Source: Fidelibacterota bacterium
GTDB lineage: Bacteria > Fidelibacterota > Marinisomatia > SCGC-AAA003-L08 > GCA-002704045
DNA: 11,431 nt
Direction: 5' to 3'
NCBI GenBank assembly: GCA_002704045.1
Contig: PAFF01000095.1
Coordinates: 1-11,431, forward strand
The first letter of the stretch is position 1; the number at the start of each line of letters is the position of its first letter. A program made the position numbers and the translations under genes. The notes beneath the pieces were generated by a model that had not been told where the DNA came from, did not search any database, and worked only from the letters and a program-made list of their open reading frames with translations. This document shows positions 1 to 6,301 of this stretch, one piece after another.

Positions 1-11
1 CATATTAATAC

Positions 12-1019
12 TCAACTGGAATGGGGTCTAAACTTCTCCAAAAGTACCACGTTGCCACTGATCTCCAGGGCTGCCATTTTCTTGAAAGTATTAACCCCAC
101 TACCTAGGATTTTATTATCAAGGAATATTTTATAAGCACTCCTATAGTGACTTTCATGACTGGGAGAAAATAAATTTATTTCATTTTTATCATCATCAAT
201 GCCTAGTTGATTAATTGTTAAATCAACATTTCTTTCCTTAATTTGAGGATTAATTACAGTAATCCCAAATATAACTAAAATTGATATTAGTAAGGAAAAG
301 ATGCGAAGGAGTCTGAATTTAGACATAAGTAAAATTAAGAAAACTGATGATAAGAACAATAGGCCCAGTGCAGTTCTTTCTCCTGAAACGTATATAATTA
401 TATCTGATAAAATAAATAAAATAAAAATTACTGCATAACTAAGTTTATTTGCTTTCATATTATAAATTATTAAAGCAACTAAAATTGGAAGTAACCTTGC
501 TAAGTAACCTCCTAAAATCATTTTATCACTTAACAGTAATCTTAGTCTGACGGTTCCTCTTGACCAATCATATACATGTCCAAATAAAGTATGACCAAAA
601 AAATATTGAACGTATCCATCAAGAAGAGCAATAAGGAAAGTAAAGAAAAAAATGACAGTAAATTTAGTAAGTAATTTCTGTGAAGTATCCAATAAAAACC
701 AGACAGCAAAAGCAAATACTGCAAATCTAAAATATACTATACTCGATTGTAGAGAAAAGATATTGAAGTCAGATAACAATGAATTGATGACCAGATATAA
801 ATAGAAGATCGAAAATACTTTAAAAAAATTATTATTGTAATATTTTATTAATTTATACTTAATTGACAAATATATAAAAATTAATGCCATAATACTTATG
901 AACAAATCTGGCAAAAATGGGCCTGTTAGGATGACAAAAGGCAAAAAACAAAGTAAGTAGCCTGAAAATTTTACAAGAGACAAATCTATTTTTGAGTAAT
1001 CAGATTGATTATAAGACAT
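12..1019 (-). CDS. O-antigen ligase-like membrane protein (WaaL/Wzy_C family), C-terminally truncated
   Basis: 335-residue polytopic membrane protein with about ten hydrophobic segments. Family features visible: YVSGERTALGLL at residues 210-221 (the SGER arginine is typical of the Wzy_C/O-antigen ligase fold), then a periplasmic stretch with H-x-x-H-Y at 288-292 and LGSGVNTF at 305-312, matching the family's 'P-x-G-x-G-x-N-x-F' block. The protein ends at FRPHSS (residues 330-335), inside the position where relatives have H-P-H-N/S followed by about 60-80 more residues with the last membrane segments. The stop is TGA, whereas every other gene here ends in TAA. The start is ATG at 1017-1019 with no clear Shine-Dalgarno. 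In an ABC-exporter cluster the likely role is ligation of undecaprenyl-linked polysaccharide to lipid A-core in the periplasm. A Wzy polymerase has the same fold but fits the exporter type less well. The truncation may be a real nonsense mutation, a frameshift, or an assembly error near a contig end. Confidence 0.75.
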   Translation of the reverse strand: MSYNQSDYSKIDLSLVKFSGYLLCFLPFVILTGPFLPDLFISIMALIFIYLSIKYKLIKYYNNNFFKVFSIFYLYLVINSLLSDFNIFSLQSSIVYFRFAVFAFAVWFLLDTSQKLLTKFTVIFFFTFLIALLDGYVQYFFGHTLFGHVYDWSRGTVRLRLLLSDKMILGGYLARLLPILVALIIYNMKANKLSYAVIFILFILSDIIIYVSGERTALGLLFLSSVFLILLMSKFRLLRIFSLLISILVIFGITVINPQIKERNVDLTINQLGIDDDKNEINLFSPSHESHYRSAYKIFLDNKILGSGVNTFKKMAALEISGNVVLLEKFRPHSS

Positions 1020-1089
1020 TTTTAAAATAATTTAATAGTTTATAGTTCTACAACAACTTAATTATTTAATCTATTAGAAAAGCTATAAA
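1020..1089. promoter_or_regulatory. Divergent intergenic region, probable promoters both ways
   Basis: The 70 bases lie between two divergently transcribed genes, so both must be read from promoters in or near this gap. The sequence is almost purely A/T. TATAAA-like hexamers occur on the minus strand near the ligase-like gene and on the plus strand just before the GTG start, but I could not pair either with a convincing -35 box at normal spacing. A purine-rich AGAAAAG at 1076-1082 may serve as a weak ribosome binding site for the plus-strand gene. No operator-like inverted repeat was seen. The assignment rests on gene orientation rather than on motifs. Confidence 0.35.
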
Positions 1090-2136
1090 GTGTATTGGTC
1101 GCAAAATTTTTTTTTATTAATGTACTTAGTACCAGTCTTCTCACTCATTATAATTATTACTTTATTTCTTACAAAAAATACTTTTCATTTCATTTTAGGA
1201 AATCCTACGCAAGAAATAAGAAAAATTCATTCTAGACCAATAATCAAGATTGGTGGTTTATCTTTATTGTCAATTAGTATTTATTTATTTTTAACTAACG
1301 ATCTATTAATAATAAATTCTATCTTCTTTGCCCTGATATTCTTCACAATAGGACTTATAGCAGATTTAAGGAAAAATTTTAATAGTAAGCTACGCTTCTT
1401 TTTAATGATAGCAGCTATACTAATTTTTATTTTAGTAAATGATTTTAAAATTTATGATCTTAATCATGAATTTTTAAATAAAATTTTTTTATTTTCAGGT
1501 GTTTCAACTACTTTATTTATTGTATTTGCGTTAATGTTTATTACAAATGGATTAAATTTTATTGACGGAAATAATGGTCTTATGCTTGGCATAACTAGTT
1601 TAATTTTAATAAATTTTAATTTTCATTCATATGAATATAACAGCGATATTAACAATTATATCAATTGCATTCTGCTAGCAGTCATAACATTGTTCATTAT
1701 AAATTTTCTTACAGGAAAGATCATATGTGGAGATAATGGAGCATACTTCCTTGGATTTTTAATTGGGACACTTTCTATAATATTGAGCAATGAAAATATC
1801 ATATATTCAACTAAGATAGCATGTATAGTTTTCTATCCTGTATTTGAATTATTTTTTACCTTTTGGCGAAGAATTTTCTTTGAGAAAAAATCCCCATTTG
1901 AACCAGATGATTTGCATTTGCATTCATTGGTCTACAAATTACTTAAAAATAAATTTGATACAGCATCAAATCTCAATACGATTAATTCCCTCACGTCCCT
2001 AATGATAATTACGCCATTAATTTTTCTATCAATGACTTTGTTCTACTATGGAGAAATTATAGGTTTTCTAAATTTCTTTTTTATTCAAACTTTTTTATAT
2101 ATATTGATTTATATACATCTATATCGTTACAGATAA
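1090..2136 (+). CDS. Polyprenyl-phosphate sugar-1-phosphate transferase, WecA/WbpL/MraY family
   Basis: 348-residue multi-pass membrane protein of the glycosyl transferase 4 (MraY/WecA) family. Such enzymes move a sugar-1-phosphate from a UDP-sugar to undecaprenyl phosphate on the cytoplasmic face and start O-antigen chains. Family blocks in order: RKIHSRPIIKIGGL (44-57), corresponding to the usual R-x-I-H-x-x-P-x-x-x-G-G; GLIADL (88-93) at the position of the Asp-Asp magnesium motif; NGLNFIDGNNGL (153-164), with the conserved N-x-x-D-G; GDNGAYFLGF (214-223), corresponding to GD-S/A-G; and DDLHLHSL (273-280), corresponding to the HLHH-type loop. The first Asp of the Asp-Asp pair is Ala here (A91-D92). 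The start is GTG at 1090; an in-frame TAG at 1075-1077 rules out a longer form, and an ATG at 1120 (residue 11) is an alternative. It is the only plus-strand gene and converges on the exporter operon. The sugar specificity cannot be told from sequence. Confidence 0.88.
   Translation: MYWSQNFFLLMYLVPVFSLIIIITLFLTKNTFHFILGNPTQEIRKIHSRPIIKIGGLSLLSISIYLFLTNDLLIINSIFFALIFFTIGLIADLRKNFNSKLRFFLMIAAILIFILVNDFKIYDLNHEFLNKIFLFSGVSTTLFIVFALMFITNGLNFIDGNNGLMLGITSLILINFNFHSYEYNSDINNYINCILLAVITLFIINFLTGKIICGDNGAYFLGFLIGTLSIILSNENIIYSTKIACIVFYPVFELFFTFWRRIFFEKKSPFEPDDLHLHSLVYKLLKNKFDTASNLNTINSLTSLMIITPLIFLSMTLFYYGEIIGFLNFFFIQTFLYILIYIHLYRYR
1107..1115 (+). repeat. Nine-T tract just after the GTG start of the sugar-phosphate transferase
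   Basis: Nine consecutive T lie 17 bases into the coding region, in codons 6-9. A one-base slip would frameshift translation begun at GTG 1090 but not translation begun at ATG 1120, which lies just downstream. Comparable 9-10 base A/T runs occur elsewhere in this AT-rich window, so the tract may be mere composition. Confidence 0.4.
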
Positions 2137-2149
2137 TAAAGCTTTATTA
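2134..2149. terminator. Perfect 16-base palindrome between convergent genes, possible weak bidirectional terminator
   Basis: TAATAAAGCTTTATTA is a perfect inverted repeat that starts at the TAA stop of the plus-strand gene and lies 11 bases from the end of the minus-strand exporter ATPase gene. It can form a six-pair stem with an AGCT loop. The stem contains only A-T pairs and no long U run follows, so it would be a weak intrinsic terminator. Its place exactly between two convergent genes is the main argument for a role. Confidence 0.4.
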
Positions 2150-2160
2150 ATAAAATGTTA

Positions 2161-3549
2161 TTAAATCTTCTTAAATTCTACAGATACATTCAGATCCAGT
2201 AGTGAAGTGGCGACAAGCTCTTTTTCTTCTATAATTCTAAAAATGCCAGCATCTAATATCCTCGCTACATATTTCTCAACTTCTTTTTCTATAGATAAAA
2301 TTCCAACATTATAAAAGAATGAACCAGCTCTAAAACTACAATTAAATTTTATCTTTACTTTGTATTGATCTCCCTTGTTAACAATTGGCAACCGATCCGT
2401 TTCTATTTGAAATGAAGAAGCACCACCTACTTCTATTCCTCTATATGTCTTAATAAGCATTCCAAAACCAACATTACTGGCTTTTTTATTAAACTTTACA
2501 TTATAACAAATATAATAATTGAAACCTTTTTTTAAATAGTTTACTTCCTCGCCATTAAAATTTTCTATGTGAGTATTTGATATTTTAGCATCTGTGCTTT
2601 CGTATTTGACTGACTCACTTGTATTCAGAGAACTATCAAACCAACTTTCATCTTGTTTACTACTAAATCGCTGACTCAAATTATTTTCGGTATTTTTGAC
2701 TTCTAGTGTTATTTGCTTATCGTTTTCCTCATGTATATTTTGTATTTCACGTTCAATGTCTTTAATAACATCTTTGACGTTTGTTGCAGAAAGAATCTTC
2801 TGATAAAGTTTAACAACTTTATTAGGATCACCCTCAATTAACAATTTACCTGAATCAATTAAAATAGCTTTGTCACATATTTCAACGATTGTTTGAGTAG
2901 AATGTGAAACAAACAATATTGTTGTTCCTTTTTTTTTTATTTGATCAATCTTCGAATAACATTTCCTTTGAAAATCCTCATCTCCGACAGCCAATGCCTC
3001 ATCTATAATCAGAATATCAGGATCAATATTTATAGCAATTGCGAAGGCAAGTCTCACATACATGCCAGATGAGTAAAGTTTAACTGGATAATCTATGAAT
3101 TCTCCAATATTTGCGAAATTTACAATATCTTCGTATTTATGTTCTATTTCTTCTTTTGTTAGCCCAAGAATGCTACCATTTAAAAAGATATTTTCTTTTC
3201 CAGAATATTCAGGATTAAAGCCTGATCCAAGCTCTAAAAGAGCAGCTATTCTGCCTTGCTTAATTACATTTCCTGATGATTGGGTTTGGGTACCACAAAT
3301 TATTTGTAAAAGAGTTGATTTTCCAGCACCGTTTCTTCCAAGTATTCCCACACATTCACCCTTTGAAACATTAAAAGATATTCGATTTAATGCTGAAAAT
3401 TCTTTATAATATTTTTTTTGTTTAAGCCTAAATAAATTTTGAATTTTAGGTATTACCATTTGTTTCAATCTGTTTGAAGGAACATTATAAATAGCAAAAT
3501 CTTTATTTAAATCTTTGACTTGTACAGCAAAGTTATCTTTATATAACAT
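2161..3549 (-). CDS. wzt: Wzt: polysaccharide ABC exporter ATPase with C-terminal carbohydrate-binding domain
   Basis: 462-residue ATPase that powers export of undecaprenyl-linked polysaccharide through Wzm. The nucleotide-binding domain (about 1-245) shows Walker A GRNGAGKST (71-79), signature YSSGM (159-163), Walker B ILIIDE with D183-E184, D-loop AVGDEDFQRKC and switch histidine H216 (FVSHS). ELGSGFNPEYSGKENI (106-121) is characteristic of the Wzt/TagH/KpsT-type subfamily. A charged linker (about 250-305) leads to a beta-rich C-terminal domain (about 310-445) with GIEVGGASS and the FNCSFRAGSFFYNVGI block typical of Wzt_C. Simple capsule exporters such as KpsT lack this domain. In E. coli O8/O9a it binds the modified non-reducing end of the chain, so a capped substrate is implied. 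The ATG is preceded by AAGGA, and the gene overlaps the upstream permease gene by 11 bases. A run of ten A (2929-2938, coding strand) encodes Lys-Lys-Lys between Walker B and the H-loop. Confidence 0.95.
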   Translation of the reverse strand: MLYKDNFAVQVKDLNKDFAIYNVPSNRLKQMVIPKIQNLFRLKQKKYYKEFSALNRISFNVSKGECVGILGRNGAGKSTLLQIICGTQTQSSGNVIKQGRIAALLELGSGFNPEYSGKENIFLNGSILGLTKEEIEHKYEDIVNFANIGEFIDYPVKLYSSGMYVRLAFAIAINIDPDILIIDEALAVGDEDFQRKCYSKIDQIKKKGTTILFVSHSTQTIVEICDKAILIDSGKLLIEGDPNKVVKLYQKILSATNVKDVIKDIEREIQNIHEENDKQITLEVKNTENNLSQRFSSKQDESWFDSSLNTSESVKYESTDAKISNTHIENFNGEEVNYLKKGFNYYICYNVKFNKKASNVGFGMLIKTYRGIEVGGASSFQIETDRLPIVNKGDQYKVKIKFNCSFRAGSFFYNVGILSIEKEVEKYVARILDAGIFRIIEEKELVATSLLDLNVSVEFKKI

Positions 3550-4324
3550 CTGAAAATCCTTTTTTTGCTTTTATAAAAATATAATAACCAATTATAGATG
3601 TAGTAATTGATAAAATTCCATAAAGGATCAATATCTTAAGATCTGGCAGCTCATTAAATAAAATTACCTTTCTTGCCTGTTCAACTGGAATTGTAATTGG
3701 GTTTAAATAAATAAAAGGCTTTAGCCATTGTGGTAAAGACGAAACAGGATAAAAAATCGGTGATAAAAAAAGCAATCCCTGAACGCAGCTACTTACAAGA
3801 TGGTGAAAGTCTCTTATAAACACTCCTACTGCAGAAAGTGTCCACGCGATTCCTAAAATCATCAAAGCAAAGGATGGTAAAATAAAAAGTAAATATAAAA
3901 TCTCATAGTTAAATTGGTTAAATAAGATGAATTTAAAAATTATAATTAAAATTAAATTAATTATTAGATTTATAATAGCGGATGAACTTGCAATTACATT
4001 AAGCAATTCTAGAGGAAAGACGACTTTATTTACGTAATTTGAATTCTCAATTACAATTGTGGGCGATCTTGAGATAACTTCTGAAAACGTATTATAGAAA
4101 ACTAATCCAGAATATAATATCAAAGAAAATTCAAATAAATTTGAACCAGCAAAACCAGGCCATTTTATTGAGAATACATAACCAAATACAAAGGTATATA
4201 TTGTTAGCATGAATAAAGGAGTAATTACTATCCAATATAAACCTAAAATACTACTACGATACTTACCAGCAAACTCCTGATAGAATAAAAGTATAAATAA
4301 TTCTTTTGTTTTGCTTTGTAACAT
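3539..4324 (-). CDS. wzm: Wzm: polysaccharide ABC exporter permease
   Basis: 261-residue inner-membrane protein of the ABC-2 transporter family, the usual size for Wzm/TagG/KpsM. It opens with the amphipathic cytoplasmic helix typical of the family and the motif FAGKYRSSILGLYWIVITPLF (about 18-38), followed by about six membrane segments. The late FIRDFHHLVSSCVQGLLFLSP (about 168-188) and LNPITIPVEQAR (about 207-218) blocks are characteristic of polysaccharide exporters. It should pair with the Wzt encoded next to it and form the channel that moves lipid-linked polymer to the periplasm. The ATG lies five bases after the TAA stop of the acyltransferase gene and lacks a good Shine-Dalgarno, so translation is probably coupled to the gene before it. 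Confidence 0.95.
   Translation of the reverse strand: MLQSKTKELFILLFYQEFAGKYRSSILGLYWIVITPLFMLTIYTFVFGYVFSIKWPGFAGSNLFEFSLILYSGLVFYNTFSEVISRSPTIVIENSNYVNKVVFPLELLNVIASSSAIINLIINLILIIIFKFILFNQFNYEILYLLFILPSFALMILGIAWTLSAVGVFIRDFHHLVSSCVQGLLFLSPIFYPVSSLPQWLKPFIYLNPITIPVEQARKVILFNELPDLKILILYGILSITTSIIGYYIFIKAKKGFSDVI
3557..3561 (-). promoter_or_regulatory. Ribosome binding site of wzt inside the wzm 3' end
   Basis: On the minus strand AAGGA ends seven bases before the ATG at 3549-3547, within the last codons of the permease gene. It is the clearest Shine-Dalgarno in the window and fixes the wzt start. Together with the 11-base overlap it indicates coupled translation of the two exporter subunits. 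Confidence 0.7.
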
Positions 4325-4329
4325 TATAT

Positions 4330-6261
4330 TTATTTTTGAATTCCTGAGAAAATTGGGCTTAGCTCATCTCTTAATAGTTGAGATATATAACCAGAAAATT
4401 CTTTAGAAAAGTGAAATTTATCCCAAGTATAGGGATAATTCTTAATAAATATTGGACAAACATCAGGACAAATATTTTCTTTTAGATTTACAAAGTTATA
4501 TTCATACTTATCAGCAATAATTTCTAAATTATTCTGAAGATAAAATTTCTTGTCAATTATGTTTTTAATATCTCTGTCACTTGAGGATTCGGATAAAGAC
4601 TTATTTTGTGTCATGTGATTATAAAAATTTTCTTTTAATGAAATATAATTACCAAAAATTAACACGTTATGAAAATTATTACTCTTTAAAAATTCCAAGT
4701 ATGGAATTAAATTTTTTGGCTTATACCAGTTATATAATAAATTAATGACGATTACATCAACACCTAGAAGATTGTTCTTATTAAACCTTTCTTTATTCTT
4801 ATTAATGCACTCAGCTAAATATGGATGATCTTGAGGTAAAATTTCAATTATGTTTGGATGAGGCGGACACCCACCAAACTCATCATCAACAATATAATGA
4901 TATTCAGGATAAAGTGGTTCAATAATATTAACTGCATCAATAGCCATACTATCTCCAACAACCATTACATTTACCTTTCCATTTTGCACATTCCTACAAT
5001 TCGACCAGCCAATTTCTGGGCAAATTTCATGCAAATAAGAAAATCTTTTATTTTTTTCATATTCAACATTATATGACACGCCATTTAATGACAGGTTTCT
5101 AATTGATTTTTTACTTTCAACGTAAATGTATCCACTTGAAATTGAAAGGATGAGAAAAATAATAGAGAGAAATGAAATGATATATTTTGATTTAATAAAA
5201 TTTCTATTCCTTGTTGGTCTTTCAATATAAATATAAGTTACTATAGACAATATAACTGAAATAAAAATTATAAGAATTTTTAATAATGCTGTTTGTTCAA
5301 AATTTAATATTTTAGAAAAAGCAAAAATAGGAAAGTGCCAAAGATATAATCCATATGAAATCAATCCACCTCCGACAAATAACTTCGTAGATAACATATT
5401 TGATATAACACCGCCATGCCCAGAATACCATATTAGTATCATAGTGCCGACAATTGGTAAGAGTGTAACAAATGAGGGATGAAACATTTGATCATCAAAA
5501 AATAATAATGAATATAAAATAATGAGCAATCCTACTATAGGCATAAATTTACTTAGATACTTATTATTGCGTCTACCATAATCTAATTCAATTACTGCTA
5601 GGATAGATCCCGCAATTAATTCCCAAGCTCGCGTATGAATTAAATAAAAAGATGCATCAGTATATCTGCTACTAGTAATTTGCGCGCATATAAGAGAAAT
5701 AAAAAATAAAACAATAAGAAAAATTAATAAATGTTTTCTAAAAAATCTATGAATAAAAATTACTAATGGAGGAAATATAAAATAAAACTGTTCTTCAATA
5801 GATAAAGACCAGGTATGAAGAAAAGGTTTCAGCTGGCTCTGTTGTGCAGTATAACTGTCCTCAAGCCAAAACCATATATTTGACCCAAAACCAAGTGAAG
5901 ATAATATCGATCCACTTAGCTCAATGAGCTGGTCTGGGTGCATAAATATTACAGCAATCGGTATTGATATAAATATTATTAAATATAGTACTGGCAGTAA
6001 TCTTCTAGCTCTTCTCTCATAAAAATTAGAGAAACTAAAATTATTTTGCTTAATTCCTTTTAAAATAAAATAACATATTAAGTAACCTGAAATTACAAAA
6101 AAAATATCAACTCCTATAAATCCTCCTTTAAAAAATTTAAGATCAAATTGATTTATATGAAGTTGATTACCCCCGGGAATTACAATATTAGCGTGATACA
6201 ATACCACTGCTATAACAGCAATAAATCTTAAACCATCGATTTCAGGTCGGTATTTTATCAC
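4330..6261 (-). CDS. OafA-like O-acyltransferase: acyltransferase-3 membrane domain fused to an SGNH domain
   Basis: 643 residues, the usual length for OafA-type acyltransferases that add O-acetyl or related groups to surface polysaccharides in the periplasm. The N-terminal acyltransferase-3 domain (about 1-350) has RPEIDGLRFIAV (5-16), active-site YH (H23), FFVISGYLI (54-62), YERRARRLLP (81-90) and HTWSLSIEEQFY (149-160), with about ten membrane helices plus one more near 360-380. The C-terminal SGNH domain (about 400-640) has GDS at 436-438 (nucleophile Ser438), a Gly-Gly at 463-464, GN at 537-538, and D-x-x-H as D614/H617 in WDKFHFS, so both domains look catalytically intact. The start is GTG at 6259-6261: an in-frame TAA at 6268-6270 leaves no room upstream and the conserved RPEIDGLR motif excludes a later start. 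Acceptor sugar and acyl group are unknown; acetyl is the common case. Confidence 0.93.
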   Translation of the reverse strand: MIKYRPEIDGLRFIAVIAVVLYHANIVIPGGNQLHINQFDLKFFKGGFIGVDIFFVISGYLICYFILKGIKQNNFSFSNFYERRARRLLPVLYLIIFISIPIAVIFMHPDQLIELSGSILSSLGFGSNIWFWLEDSYTAQQSQLKPFLHTWSLSIEEQFYFIFPPLVIFIHRFFRKHLLIFLIVLFFISLICAQITSSRYTDASFYLIHTRAWELIAGSILAVIELDYGRRNNKYLSKFMPIVGLLIILYSLLFFDDQMFHPSFVTLLPIVGTMILIWYSGHGGVISNMLSTKLFVGGGLISYGLYLWHFPIFAFSKILNFEQTALLKILIIFISVILSIVTYIYIERPTRNRNFIKSKYIISFLSIIFLILSISSGYIYVESKKSIRNLSLNGVSYNVEYEKNKRFSYLHEICPEIGWSNCRNVQNGKVNVMVVGDSMAIDAVNIIEPLYPEYHYIVDDEFGGCPPHPNIIEILPQDHPYLAECINKNKERFNKNNLLGVDVIVINLLYNWYKPKNLIPYLEFLKSNNFHNVLIFGNYISLKENFYNHMTQNKSLSESSSDRDIKNIIDKKFYLQNNLEIIADKYEYNFVNLKENICPDVCPIFIKNYPYTWDKFHFSKEFSGYISQLLRDELSPIFSGIQK

Positions 6262-6301
6262 TTGTGTTTAATTGAGTATATTTTAAATATCACTATCGAA
6301 T

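Noticed and set aside
12..14. TGA read as tryptophan (recoded genetic code)
   Set aside because: All other genes end in TAA, tryptophan is encoded by TGG (for example codon 3 of the 1090 gene), and one TGA at the edge gives no support for recoding.
12..1019. Wzy O-antigen polymerase
   Set aside because: Same fold family, but the cluster has an ABC-2 exporter and no Wzx or Wzz, so a ligase role fits better. It is kept as a minor alternative.
6262..6301. Near-palindrome ATATTTTAAATAT as a terminator or operator in the 40-base gap
   Set aside because: Pure A/T, imperfect and short; expected by chance in such AT-rich spacers, and the flanking genes look co-transcribed.
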